A program made the position numbers and the translations under genes. Under the pieces are notes generated by a model. It made no database searches. It worked only from the letters and a program-made list of their open reading frames with translations, and was not told the DNA's origin. Below, piece after piece: positions 23,080 through 32,498 of a stretch of DNA of 64,000 nucleotides (position 1 is its first letter; every line of letters begins with the position of its first letter). Where the stretch lies: contig OX328124.1 of the NCBI GenBank assembly GCA_946811695.1, positions 99,563,717-99,627,716 on the forward strand. Reading direction: 5' to 3'. Source of the stretch: Gonocerus acuteangulatus. Lineage: Eukaryota > Arthropoda > Insecta > Hemiptera > Coreidae.

Positions 23080-23082
<3 letters not shown>
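21964..23082 (+). mobile_element. Mariner-type element with 300-bp inverted ends and DUF4817-like transposase relic
   Basis: Starts CAGGGTGTTTCAGGGTTAAC and ends with the complement GTTAACCCTGAAACACCCTG at 23082, next to (TA)n. Homologous inverted arms extend about 300 bp inward. The middle holds a decayed transposase gene. At 1.12 kb the element is shortened relative to an autonomous copy. Confidence 0.75.
22325..22745 (+). pseudogene. DUF4817/mariner-type transposase relic
   Basis: Starting at ATG 22325 the frame reads MPAIYANGEYADMLFLYDFC, the usual N-terminus of arthropod transposases with a DUF4817 helix-turn-helix (NGEYADM...LYxxCNGN). Frameshifts and stops follow. The PNxxVF..RLRETGTF segment is recognisable around 22440-22480, and from 22620 another frame gives DGLHPHHYQEVQNLLTQDF, the linker that precedes the DDE domain in this family. 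The catalytic DDE region is absent. The protein would have bound the element's ends and moved it by cut-and-paste. The gene is dead. Confidence 0.7.

Positions 23083-23119
<37 letters not shown>
23083..23119. repeat. (TA)n between mariner and Penelope
   Basis: A pure TA tract separating the mariner right terminus from the left end of the Penelope cluster. The cluster's right end also meets (TA)n, suggesting insertion into a TA tract. Confidence 0.9.
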
Positions 23120-23121
<2 letters not shown>

Positions 23122-25793
23122 TATTTTTCAAGCTACTTCGCTGGGAATTCAATGTGTTGTTCATTCGGCATCTGTCTCCAGCGGTCTTGCTCCTCCTGTC
23201 ATCGCAATATTTCGCCGGATTCCTCTCCGGCTTCTTCAGGCAATCATTCATCCTTGCTGGTTGGTAAGGGAATGAGCTCGTCAGCGGTTTGGGCCCTTCT
23301 TATCCCTCTTGGTCGGAGACTATGCGAGCCAATGAACTGGGGGGTCTCTGGGCCAATCGGGTTCCGTCTGTCTATGTTAGCTTCCTCGGTCGTCCGTTCG
23401 GGGCGCTGGTGGTCCTGTATGAGTGGATTGTCTCCAGTCTTCTTCAGGATGGCCCGCCAGGTGTTGGAGAGGATGAGTCCTTCTTCTCTATTGAAGTTGG
23501 CTGGATTTTTGTGGATCTCAATCGCCTCTCTGATGAGTCTCCTGTTCAGCGTGTCTTCCTTAGCCAGGGTCTTGGCTTGATCAAACAGGACTTGTCTGGG
23601 GCACTCTTCTCCATGTGTTGCCACCGCAGAAGTTTTGGTGCGTCCCAGCCTGTAGTCTGCAGCGTGTTGCGCGATTCGAGTGGCTACCTTCTTCCCTGTC
23701 TGTCCTATATACACTTTCCCGCAGTCACATGGTAGAAGATATACACCCTGGTCTTGCAACCGCTGCTTGTCCTTGCTTGTGCTCAGCCAATCCCCGATTT
23801 TGTTGAGCGGCTTGTAGGCGACCTCCATATCCTGTTTCCTAAATAGTCTGCCTAGCTTCTCGCTGACCCCGCTGACATACGGTAGGGTAATTCTGCTTCT
23901 AGTTTGTGTTTCCCTCCGGTTATTCTCATCACGGTGGCGATTTTCCACCATCCTTATCGTTCGGGCCAACTTCTTTCTGTCATATCCATTCCCGGCTAAG
24001 TCGTCCGTCAGTTGACTAAGTTCTGATCTTAGGAGTGATTCGTTACTGCACAGAGTTATAGCTCTGTGTGCCAGTGTCTTAACCACTCCCATTTTTTGTG
24101 CTGTGTGGTGGTGAGAATCGGCGTGGAGGTATCTTCCTGTGGCCGTGGGTTTTCTGTATACAGTGTGCTCCAGTTCACCGTTGGTTCCTTTCATGATCAG
24201 GAGGTCCAGGAAAGGCAATCTGCCATCCTTCTCTTCTTCGATGGTAAATCTGATGGCTGGGTGCAAATTGTTCATGAGATGGAGGAATTTTTTGAGTTCC
24301 TCTGCACCATGTTGCCAGATTGCGAAGACATCGTCCACGTATCGTAGCCAAAGCTTCGGTTTGTGTTCGCTGCCCTCGATCAGTCGTCTTTCGAAGTCCT
24401 CCATGAAAATGTCAGCCACAACTGGTGATAGGGGACTACCCATGGCCACTCCATCCTTCTGCTTATAGATGATTCCCTTGTACTGGAAGTAGCAGGAAGT
24501 TAGAACTAGTTCAGCTAGTTCCATCATCCCTCCCTCCAAGAATTTATTGTCTTTGATGATCTGGGTAGCATCTTCAGCTGGAAGGTTGGTGAAGAGGGAC
24601 TCCACATCAAAGCTCACCATCAGGTCTCCTTCTTCGAGCTTAGTCTTTTTTAGGATTTCCACCAAGTGAATTGAATTTCGTACTGCCGAAAAGGACTGGC
24701 CTGTGTAAGGTTTCAGAGCTTTTGCCAGCACCTTGCTGGCTCTGTACGTGGGTGCTCCAATCATTGAGACTATAGGCCTGAGGGGTGCTCCTTCTTTGTG
24801 GATTTTTGGTAAACCATAGATCCGGGGTATTCTGGAGTCACCGGGGGCCATCTCTGCGATTCGTGCCTTGTCTTTGATCTTCTCCTTTAAGATTTTATTT
24901 ATTTGATTTTCAATTCGCTTGGTGGGGTCCTTTATATTCTTCTCGTATGTGTTTATGGACAGTAAGCCTTCCATTTTATCTTCATAGGATGTTTTGTTGA
25001 GGATCACTGTCATATTTCCTTTATCAGCCTTTGTGATTATGACATCTTCCCTCTTCCTCAGATCACATAGGGCTCTTCTTTGGGCTGGTGTTAAGTTGTC
25101 TTTCGGGGGCTTGGATCTTCCGACGAGGTAGGCAGCTTCTAACCTGATCGTTTCAGCCTTGTCTTTATCCATTCGGAAGAGGGCGGCCTCGATGCTGGTT
25201 ACAAGTTCCTCCGTCGGGTTGCGTTTTGGTGCCACAGCGAAATTCATGCCTTTTTCAAGGACTTCTGTGGCTTCCTGAGACAACTCAATACCAGCCAGGT
25301 TTACAATGACTTTTCTGTCCACTGGTGGGCGTGGTAGTTGTCGCAAAAAATCATCGTTAACGACCCTTTTGAGGGCCACCAAATTTGATTTTTGCGTCAA
25401 TTTGTCCCATTTTTTCATTTTCTTATCGGCGTTTTTTGTCCCTTCCTTTTTTGCCTTGTCATCAGTAATACGGTCAACAGTATCCCACATGTCTGGGTCG
25501 ACTATTGAGCGTATTTTTTCTTTTAGGGACGTTTCGTCTGTTAATTGGCTCCACAACCTGTGGCGATACGCTCCAATTCTTTCCCTTAGCAGCGCCTTCT
25601 CCATGTTGTCATAGATCCGGGCTGCTTTGGGAGTCTTGAGGGGCCTCTTCATCCTCAGGAAGGGGGGTGTCACCTTCTCGTCCCTGCATCTCCGTAGGAA
25701 GTCCAGATCATTACGTGTTGTCGCTATGCGGCACCTCGTTTTGCTCAGTCTCCTGGTCAGGGTGTACGTTTCCTCGCCGTAGAGGTTTGATAT
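23120..25793 (-). mobile_element. Penelope-like retroelement, copy A, complete
   Basis: A 2.67-kb unit read on the minus strand, from ATATCAAACCTCTACGG at 25793 to a tail ending GCTTGAAAAATAGC at 23120. It is joined head-to-tail to partial copy B, whose 3' portion lies directly upstream as a pseudo-LTR. The coding region is intact. The predicted protein is the same as that of the plus-strand copy at 26455-29092 throughout the shared part, so both are recent. Confidence 0.85.
23201..23244 (-). ncRNA. Hammerhead-ribozyme-like motif, Penelope copy A
   Basis: Minus strand: stem I ATTGC/GCGAT (5 bp with one G-T), CTGAAGA, one A, stem II GCCGGA/TCCGGC with loop GAGGAA, GAAA, ATAT stem III, and T at the predicted cleavage position. 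All core positions fit a small type I hammerhead. It starts on the last base of the stop codon of the ORF. Confidence 0.7.
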
Positions 25794-25925
25794 GCTATTT
25801 TTCAAGCTACTTCGCTGGGAATTCAATGTGTTGTTCATTCGGCATCTGTCTCCAGCGGTCTTGCTCCTCCTGTCATCGCAATATTTCGCCGGATTCCTCT
25901 CCGGCTTCTTCAGGCAATCATTCAT
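23244..25925 (-). CDS. Penelope reverse transcriptase with GIY-YIG endonuclease, copy A
   Basis: An 893-codon frame, the single protein of a Penelope-like element, which copies its RNA at a nicked target. RT: motif A SFDVESLFTNLP (Asp about 439), GVAMGSPLSP, and YVDD at 528-531, followed by LPFLDLLI. The C-terminal GIY-YIG nuclease has GVYLLPCDCGKVYIGQTG from 726, Arg 749 (ATRIAQH) and Glu 799 (IREAIEIHK), with the conserved NxN nearby. A CDC cysteine pair sits inside the nuclease. The first ATG (25925) lies in the upstream copy B and overlaps its stop codon (ATGAATGA). It would be lost if the hammerhead cleaves, so ATG at about 25838 (MNNTLNS) is the more likely start. The frame is intact, so the copy may be active. 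PLE proteins are usually about 800-900 residues. Confidence 0.85.
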   Translation of the reverse strand: MNDCLKKPERNPAKYCDDRRSKTAGDRCRMNNTLNSQRSSLKNSISNLYGEETYTLTRRLSKTRCRIATTRNDLDFLRRCRDEKVTPPFLRMKRPLKTPKAARIYDNMEKALLRERIGAYRHRLWSQLTDETSLKEKIRSIVDPDMWDTVDRITDDKAKKEGTKNADKKMKKWDKLTQKSNLVALKRVVNDDFLRQLPRPPVDRKVIVNLAGIELSQEATEVLEKGMNFAVAPKRNPTEELVTSIEAALFRMDKDKAETIRLEAAYLVGRSKPPKDNLTPAQRRALCDLRKREDVIITKADKGNMTVILNKTSYEDKMEGLLSINTYEKNIKDPTKRIENQINKILKEKIKDKARIAEMAPGDSRIPRIYGLPKIHKEGAPLRPIVSMIGAPTYRASKVLAKALKPYTGQSFSAVRNSIHLVEILKKTKLEEGDLMVSFDVESLFTNLPAEDATQIIKDNKFLEGGMMELAELVLTSCYFQYKGIIYKQKDGVAMGSPLSPVVADIFMEDFERRLIEGSEHKPKLWLRYVDDVFAIWQHGAEELKKFLHLMNNLHPAIRFTIEEEKDGRLPFLDLLIMKGTNGELEHTVYRKPTATGRYLHADSHHHTAQKMGVVKTLAHRAITLCSNESLLRSELSQLTDDLAGNGYDRKKLARTIRMVENRHRDENNRRETQTRSRITLPYVSGVSEKLGRLFRKQDMEVAYKPLNKIGDWLSTSKDKQRLQDQGVYLLPCDCGKVYIGQTGKKVATRIAQHAADYRLGRTKTSAVATHGEECPRQVLFDQAKTLAKEDTLNRRLIREAIEIHKNPANFNREEGLILSNTWRAILKKTGDNPLIQDHQRPERTTEEANIDRRNPIGPETPQFIGSHSLRPRGIRRAQTADELIPLPTSKDE

Positions 25926-26227
25926 CCTTGCTGGTTGGTAAGGGAATGAGCTCGTCAGCGGTTTGGGCCCTTCTTATCCCTCTTGGTCGGAGACTATGCG
26001 AGCCAATGAACTGGGGGGTCTCTGGGCCAATCGGGTTCCGTCTGTCTATGTTAGCTTCCTCGGTCGTCCGTTCGGGGCGCTGGTGGTCCTGTATGAGTGG
26101 ATTGTCTCCAGTCTTCTTCAGGATGGCCCGCCAGGTGTTGGAGAGGATGAGTCCTTCTTCTCTATTGAAGTTGGCTGGATTTTTGTGGATCTCAATCGCC
26201 TCTCTGATGAGTCTCCTGTTCAGCGTG
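25794..26227 (-). mobile_element. Penelope copy B, 3' portion (pseudo-LTR) cut by assembly gap
   Basis: Repeats the 3' 434 bp of copy A (last about 100 codons, hammerhead motif and tail) directly upstream of copy A in the same orientation. The 5' remainder lies in or beyond the N gap. Such head-to-tail partial copies are the usual form of PLE pLTRs. Confidence 0.85.
25875..25918 (-). ncRNA. Hammerhead-ribozyme-like motif, Penelope copy B
   Basis: Same sequence as the motif in copy A. In this position it lies at the 5' side of copy A's transcript, and predicted cleavage would define the 5' end of a monomer RNA just upstream of the MNNTLNS start. Confidence 0.7.
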
Positions 26228-26427
26228 NNNNNNNNNNNNNNNNNNNNNNNNNNNNNNNNNNNNNNNNNNNNNNNNNNNNNNNNNNNNNNNNNNNNNNNNN
26301 NNNNNNNNNNNNNNNNNNNNNNNNNNNNNNNNNNNNNNNNNNNNNNNNNNNNNNNNNNNNNNNNNNNNNNNNNNNNNNNNNNNNNNNNNNNNNNNNNNNN
26401 NNNNNNNNNNNNNNNNNNNNNNNNNNN
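26228..26427. other. Assembly gap, 200 N
   Basis: A run of exactly 200 Ns between opposite-strand Penelope copies. The true length and the junction are unknown. Any frame spanning it is artificial. Confidence 1.
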
Positions 26428-26454
26428 CCAGAGCGAAGTAGCTTGAAAAATAGC
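26428..26454 (+). mobile_element. Tail of a further Penelope copy (D), plus strand
   Basis: GCGAAGTAGCTTGAAAAATA plus GC, the terminal sequence of the unit, precedes copy C head-to-tail as copy B precedes copy A. Another plus-strand copy must therefore begin within the gap. Confidence 0.7.
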
Positions 26455-29004
26455 ATATCAAACCTCTACGGCGAGGAAACGTACACCCTGACCAGGAGAC
26501 TGAGCAAAACGAGGTGCCGCATAGCGACAACACGTAATGATCTGGACTTCCTACGGAGATGCAGGGACGAGAAGGTGACACCCCCCTTCCTGAGGATGAA
26601 GAGGCCCCTCAAGACTCCCAAAGCAGCCCGGATCTATGACAACATGGAGAAGGCGCTGCTAAGGGAAAGAATTGGAGCGTATCGCCACAGGTTGTGGAGC
26701 CAATTAACAGACGAAACGTCCCTAAAAGAAAAAATACGCTCAATAGTCGACCCAGACATGTGGGATACTGTTGACCGTATTACTGATGACAAGGCAAAAA
26801 AGGAAGGGACAAAAAACGCCGATAAGAAAATGAAAAAATGGGACAAATTGACGCAAAAATCAAATTTGGTGGCCCTCAAAAGGGTCGTTAACGATGATTT
26901 TTTGCGACAACTACCACGCCCACCAGTGGACAGAAAAGTCATTGTAAACCTGGCTGGTATTGAGTTGTCTCAGGAAGCCACAGAAGTCCTTGAAAAAGGC
27001 ATGAATTTCGCTGTGGCACCAAAACGCAACCCGACGGAGGAACTTGTAACCAGCATCGAGGCCGCCCTCTTCCGAATGGATAAAGACAAGGCTGAAACGA
27101 TCAGGTTAGAAGCTGCCTACCTCGTCGGAAGATCCAAGCCCCCGAAAGACAACTTAACACCAGCCCAAAGAAGAGCCCTATGTGATCTGAGGAAGAGGGA
27201 AGATGTCATAATCACAAAGGCTGATAAAGGAAATATGACAGTGATCCTCAACAAAACATCCTATGAAGATAAAATGGAAGGCTTACTGTCCATAAACACA
27301 TACGAGAAGAATATAAAGGACCCCACCAAGCGAATTGAAAATCAAATAAATAAAATCTTAAAGGAGAAGATCAAAGACAAGGCACGAATCGCAGAGATGG
27401 CCCCCGGTGACTCCAGAATACCCCGGATCTATGGTTTACCAAAAATCCACAAAGAAGGAGCACCCCTCAGGCCTATAGTCTCAATGATTGGAGCACCCAC
27501 GTACAGAGCCAGCAAGGTGCTGGCAAAAGCTCTGAAACCTTACACAGGCCAGTCCTTTTCGGCAGTACGAAATTCAATTCACTTGGTGGAAATCCTAAAA
27601 AAGACTAAGCTCGAAGAAGGAGACCTGATGGTGAGCTTTGATGTGGAGTCCCTCTTCACCAACCTTCCAGCTGAAGATGCTACCCAGATCATCAAAGACA
27701 ATAAATTCTTGGAGGGAGGGATGATGGAACTAGCTGAACTAGTTCTAACTTCCTGCTACTTCCAGTACAAGGGAATCATCTATAAGCAGAAGGATGGAGT
27801 GGCCATGGGTAGTCCCCTATCACCAGTTGTGGCTGACATTTTCATGGAGGACTTCGAAAGACGACTGATCGAGGGCAGCGAACACAAACCGAAGCTTTGG
27901 CTACGATACGTGGACGATGTCTTCGCAATCTGGCAACATGGTGCAGAGGAACTCAAAAAATTCCTCCATCTCATGAACAATTTGCACCCAGCCATCAGAT
28001 TTACCATCGAAGAAGAGAAGGATGGCAGATTGCCTTTCCTGGACCTCCTGATCATGAAAGGAACCAACGGTGAACTGGAGCACACTGTATACAGAAAACC
28101 CACGGCCACAGGAAGATACCTCCACGCCGATTCTCACCACCACACAGCACAAAAAATGGGAGTGGTTAAGACACTGGCACACAGAGCTATAACTCTGTGC
28201 AGTAACGAATCACTCCTAAGATCAGAACTTAGTCAACTGACGGACGACTTAGCCGGGAATGGATATGACAGAAAGAAGTTGGCCCGAACGATAAGGATGG
28301 TGGAAAATCGCCACCGTGATGAGAATAACCGGAGGGAAACACAAACTAGAAGCAGAATTACCCTACCGTATGTCAGCGGGGTCAGCGAGAAGCTAGGCAG
28401 ACTATTTAGGAAACAGGATATGGAGGTCGCCTACAAGCCGCTCAACAAAATCGGGGATTGGCTGAGCACAAGCAAGGACAAGCAGCGGTTGCAAGACCAG
28501 GGTGTATATCTTCTACCATGTGACTGCGGGAAAGTGTATATAGGACAGACAGGGAAGAAGGTAGCCACTCGAATCGCGCAACACGCTGCAGACTACAGGC
28601 TGGGACGCACCAAAACTTCTGCGGTGGCAACACATGGAGAAGAGTGCCCCAGACAAGTCCTGTTTGATCAAGCCAAGACCCTGGCTAAGGAAGACACGCT
28701 GAACAGGAGACTCATCAGAGAGGCGATTGAGATCCACAAAAATCCAGCCAACTTCAATAGAGAAGAAGGACTCATCCTCTCCAACACCTGGCGGGCCATC
28801 CTGAAGAAGACTGGAGACAATCCACTCATACAGGACCACCAGCGCCCCGAACGGACGACCGAGGAAGCTAACATAGACAGACGGAACCCGATTGGCCCAG
28901 AGACCCCCCAGTTCATTGGCTCGCATAGTCTCCGACCAAGAGGGATAAGAAGGGCCCAAACCGCTGACGAGCTCATTCCCTTACCAACCAGCAAGGATGA
29001 ATGA
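26428..29004 (+). CDS. Penelope reverse transcriptase with GIY-YIG endonuclease, copy C (5' end in gap)
   Basis: 859 codons open from the gap edge to TGA at 29002-29004. From SSLKNSISNLYGEE onward it appears identical to the copy A protein. RT motif A (Asp about 405), YVDD (494-497) and the GIY-YIG block (from 692) are all present. The start codon corresponding to MNNTLNS would lie in the gap; the sequence at the edge (CCAGAGCGAAG) also differs from copy A by one base. Frame and motifs are intact. Antisense frames of 100-150 codons over this gene are shadows. Confidence 0.85.
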   Translation, partial: PERSSLKNSISNLYGEETYTLTRRLSKTRCRIATTRNDLDFLRRCRDEKVTPPFLRMKRPLKTPKAARIYDNMEKALLRERIGAYRHRLWSQLTDETSLKEKIRSIVDPDMWDTVDRITDDKAKKEGTKNADKKMKKWDKLTQKSNLVALKRVVNDDFLRQLPRPPVDRKVIVNLAGIELSQEATEVLEKGMNFAVAPKRNPTEELVTSIEAALFRMDKDKAETIRLEAAYLVGRSKPPKDNLTPAQRRALCDLRKREDVIITKADKGNMTVILNKTSYEDKMEGLLSINTYEKNIKDPTKRIENQINKILKEKIKDKARIAEMAPGDSRIPRIYGLPKIHKEGAPLRPIVSMIGAPTYRASKVLAKALKPYTGQSFSAVRNSIHLVEILKKTKLEEGDLMVSFDVESLFTNLPAEDATQIIKDNKFLEGGMMELAELVLTSCYFQYKGIIYKQKDGVAMGSPLSPVVADIFMEDFERRLIEGSEHKPKLWLRYVDDVFAIWQHGAEELKKFLHLMNNLHPAIRFTIEEEKDGRLPFLDLLIMKGTNGELEHTVYRKPTATGRYLHADSHHHTAQKMGVVKTLAHRAITLCSNESLLRSELSQLTDDLAGNGYDRKKLARTIRMVENRHRDENNRRETQTRSRITLPYVSGVSEKLGRLFRKQDMEVAYKPLNKIGDWLSTSKDKQRLQDQGVYLLPCDCGKVYIGQTGKKVATRIAQHAADYRLGRTKTSAVATHGEECPRQVLFDQAKTLAKEDTLNRRLIREAIEIHKNPANFNREEGLILSNTWRAILKKTGDNPLIQDHQRPERTTEEANIDRRNPIGPETPQFIGSHSLRPRGIRRAQTADELIPLPTSKDE

Positions 29005-29086
29005 TTGCCTGAAGAAGCCGGAGAGGAATCCGGCGAAATATTGCGATGACAGGAGGAGCAAGACCGCTGGAGACAGATGCCGAATG

Positions 29087-29092
<6 letters not shown>
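26455..29092 (+). mobile_element. Penelope-like retroelement, copy C
   Basis: Inverted relative to copies A and B. Its last about 36 bp (present in copy A) are missing, and the element runs from CGAATGAACAAC straight into (TA)n at 29093. Loss of the tail at a TA tract suggests either the insertion junction or replacement by microsatellite. Confidence 0.85.
29004..29047 (+). ncRNA. Hammerhead-ribozyme-like motif, Penelope copy C
   Basis: Stem I ATTGC (29004-29008) with GCGAT (29043-29047), CTGAAGA 29009-29015, stem II 29017-29022 with 29029-29034, GAAA 29035-29038, predicted cleavage after T29042. The motif begins on the last base of the ORF stop codon. Confidence 0.7.

Positions 29093-29166
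<74 letters not shown>
29093..29166. repeat. (TA)n microsatellite
   Basis: A pure TA tract bordering Penelope copy C. Confidence 0.95.
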
Positions 29167-29169
<3 letters not shown>

Positions 29170-29886
29170 AGCGAGCTGCATACAGGTGTGCAATGTCCTA
29201 TTTATGTGAATTCACTTATTCAAGTATTGGCTGATTTCCGTAGTAATCACGTTTTTTTTTTTCAAATAGACATTTATATTTTTTTCACTAGTTCAGATTT
29301 AAAAATATCATCAGATTTTGGGGGGGGGGGGGGGGGAATATCGGGCACTTCCAAGGAAGGGGTGGATTTTGTACATACGGATTATATTGACTTTATGATG
29401 AATGATGAATTTCAAACCCAAACTATTTGTCAATATTTCATTTTAAATTAAATAATTGTTGATAGATGTTAAGTTATTGATAGGTCTTACCTTTTTGATT
29501 GTGTTTCCTTCAGAAAAAGGCTGAATTGTTAACATATGGCCAGTTCTGACTGTTGAAGATTATTGGTTTAGTATGATTGTACATAATAGAGACCACACTA
29601 GACTAATATTATACCAAACAATGGAAACTGACCTTTCATAGGATACCTTTGTAGTATGTTAAGCATATGGCGTGTAGCGGTTTCATCAACTATCAACAAC
29701 CATTGTTGGAATAGTTCAATAGAATTACACTCAATTGGCTTCGTTTGTATCATATTTTCCGTTTTTTTTTTTGTTTTTTTTTTCCTTTTTTTGTTTTTTT
29801 TTACGCACTGCTGGATGGTATACAAGTTTATGATCAATAAACGTCATACACATGTCAACATTATTATTTCATTTTTTATAGATCAG

Positions 29887-29888
<2 letters not shown>
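29167..29888. other. No recognisable feature; G-run and poly-T
   Basis: A G-run lies at about 29321-29337 and T-rich tracts at 29763-29800. No coding signal. Confidence 0.5.

Positions 29889-29962
<74 letters not shown>
29889..29962. repeat. (TA)n microsatellite
   Basis: A pure TA tract adjoining the left end of a mariner-type MITE. Confidence 0.95.
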
Positions 29963-29963
<1 letters not shown>

Positions 29964-29965
<2 letters not shown>

Positions 29966-30877
29966 GGGTGTCCCGCATTGAGATGTCATAACTTTAAGGG
30001 TTTATTCTGCATCCCATTTGTAGTTCAGTGGAGCAAAAATGAGCGTTCTATCTGCAAATGTAGAGGAGCGAATCAATCTTTTGTCTACATTAAAAACTAC
30101 TGGCTTTTTTAAAAGAAAAACTTTGTTTTAGGGATTTTTGATCAATGTATCGTAAATAACGACAACATTTTAAAAATCTATATTAAATGTACTAGTATCA
30201 CTTAATTATTGAAATATTACCAGCCATTATCACCGCTCGTCCATTATCAGCTGGGCAACCGACCATTTGAAACCAGAGTTGTTATTTGGTAGATGGGCTT
30301 GTATAATAAACGTCATGTAGTTTGGGAAGGATGGGACATCAACATCATCGTGTGAAATTAAAGAATTTGTTCAGAATGGCTCGTTCACGCTAAAGCACAT
30401 TTATTAGTTTTCACTTGTAAATTCGAAAAAAAATAGATTGAAATAGATTTTGTTCTTAAACTACGAGGTACACTTTTGAAGCTTATTAAATAATGCAACT
30501 TTTGAGGCGGAGGCAAACCTCTGAGTCTAAAAATAGGTGATTAAAAAAAATGAATAATTTAATAAAACACGAATGTTAAACATTCTCATTTATATGGCTT
30601 TTAATATAGCTCTTAATTTACATGGTAATATTTCAATAACGGGTGTTTATTATTGGAAATGTAATGTAGATTCTAAAAATGTCGTCTTTATTTACGATAT
30701 AGTGATCACAAATTCCGAAACCTCAGTTTTTCTTTAAAAAAGCCAGTAGTTTTTAAAAAAGACAAAAGTTTGAGTAGCTCCTCTACATTTTCAGATAGAA
30801 CGCTCATTTTTGCGCCCCTGAACTACAAATGGGATGCAGAATAAACCCTTAAATTTATGACATCGTGTGACACCCTG
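29964..30877. mobile_element. Mariner-type MITE with CAGGGTG ends
   Basis: A 914-bp element. The left end CAGGGTGTCCCGCATTGAGA pairs with the right end near TGACATCGTGTGACACCCTG. Arms of about 200 bp share the GAGCGTTCTATCTGCAAATG block and its complement. TATA flanks. There is no ORF. A one-ended remnant of the same family lies at 60463-60680. Confidence 0.75.
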
Positions 30878-31500
30878 TATATGAAACTACATAATATGAA
30901 GAACCTGTGAATTTCATTTTTATAAATCAGCATATATATATGTATATATATATATACATATCTTATTTAATTAAAAAGTCTGTCTACGAGCAATCCTCGG
31001 CTGAGTATAGACCTCTGCATCGTCATCGAAAATGAGGCCGTCCTCTAAAACGTTCTGCATGAAATAAAATGTCTGGAGAAACTCTGGACGTTTCTTCTTC
31101 AATATTAAATAGAGTTAATCGACAAGGCGATGGGTTTAGCAATAAATCTTTTTAGAGACAGGATGAACAGTTAAGAGTCAGATTTTAGCTTAGTGTATTC
31201 GTTCGTGAAATAGTGATAATTAATACACCATGTGATGCATCCTGAGATAGAAAGAAAAGAAAATTGATCGGGAGTATTATTGGGTCAAAGTAGTAAAATA
31301 AAGGAATATTAATTAAAATATATCCATCTGTAATAACAGACTTTTTATTGATTGTCCATTTAATTTTTATTTTATCTACTTGATAGAAGATAAATTTACG
31401 GATAATTATTGAAACCACAATAGGTAATTATTTATATTAGCCATCGTTAAGTGGATATAAAATGATAAGAATTATCGACTACATATTAGTCATATACCAC
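30878..31500. other. No recognisable feature
   Basis: A short TA run at 30932-30955 and otherwise unassigned AT-rich DNA. Confidence 0.4.
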
Positions 31501-31504
31501 CCAC

Positions 31505-32311
31505 TCATTGACCTATCATCACCCAGCCTAGGCTACTTTATAGAACAATTTAAATTTTTTCATGGACACTCCTTTCAGAATGTAGAACAGTAGCTAAGAA
31601 CGTTTTTTTCTTTTTTTATATTCAAATTGTTTAATTATTTTGACAGGGATTTGAATTTGTTGTTGGTTTTAAAGATCGCAGGTACGCCTAGGCAGCATGC
31701 TATTGCTAGGATGATAACAGATCAGCTATACTGTATCTATTTCGTAGGATTATTTTTTATTTTTTATTTTTTTTTTTTGTGGTTCATTTCAACTATGATC
31801 ACAGACCTTGAATTACTAGACATAAACTACGATTTTGTCTCTCATAGAGTTTACGCTATACCTGGTCATGGTTCATCCGAGGTAATAATATCCCCGAACC
31901 CTTGCACAGTCTCCTCACCCATCAGCATACCCAACCAGAACACTTCTTGGTAATCATCGAAAATATAATGGGTGTTTCCAAATGACATCTTGGAAACATA
32001 AATTTTAACGTATATTTATTATTGACATCGAATTTCAACCTGTGCTGGTTAAACTCCTGTTACTCGTAACCTACAGATAACGGGTTATCTGTTTCTTGTC
32101 CGGACTGCCCCAATGGCAAGAAACATTATACATTTAATACTTATCAATTGATGAATATTTATTTATATCGAATACAGAGCTTGCGTCAGTAGCGATTCGC
32201 TCTTTTTTAGAAGTTGGCGGTAGAAACCACTAACAAAAGAATTATAAAAAGTTGCCAAAAATCCAGAATATTTTAGTGACTGAAAATTATTTTAAAATGG
32301 AAAGTGATTAA

Positions 32312-32353
<42 letters not shown>

Positions 32354-32498
32354 ATTGATGAATAACTTACAGTATGACGCGAACCGTGCAATAATAAACT
32401 GCACAAAATTATGTAGTAGTGTTAATTTTGATGATTCATTATATAACGCAATAAAATAACTACTTATCTGCCGTGAAGAAGCACGGGTATTCAGCTAG
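31505..32498 (+). mobile_element. Helitron-like non-autonomous repeat, copy 1
   Basis: Ends with a hairpin CCGTG-AAGAAG-CACGG (32471-32486), then GTATTCAG and CTAG (32495-32498) followed by T, the Helitron 3' signature. The body is shared with 53510-55188 at many blocks (TTGAATTACTAGA.ATAAACT, GCTATACCTGGT.ATGG, CCGAACCCTTGCACA). A (TA)n tract lies inside at 32315-32350. The left boundary is approximate. No Rep/helicase is encoded. Confidence 0.65.

Noticed and set aside
23152..26446. Several 90-260-codon plus frames opposite Penelope copies A and B
   Set aside because: These are antisense shadows of the RT/GIY-YIG gene. The mirror frames appear opposite copy C at 26634-28994.
25963..29004. 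1,013-codon plus frame crossing the N gap
   Set aside because: It joins an antisense frame of copy B to the sense frame of copy C through unknown bases. Only the part from 26428 is real.
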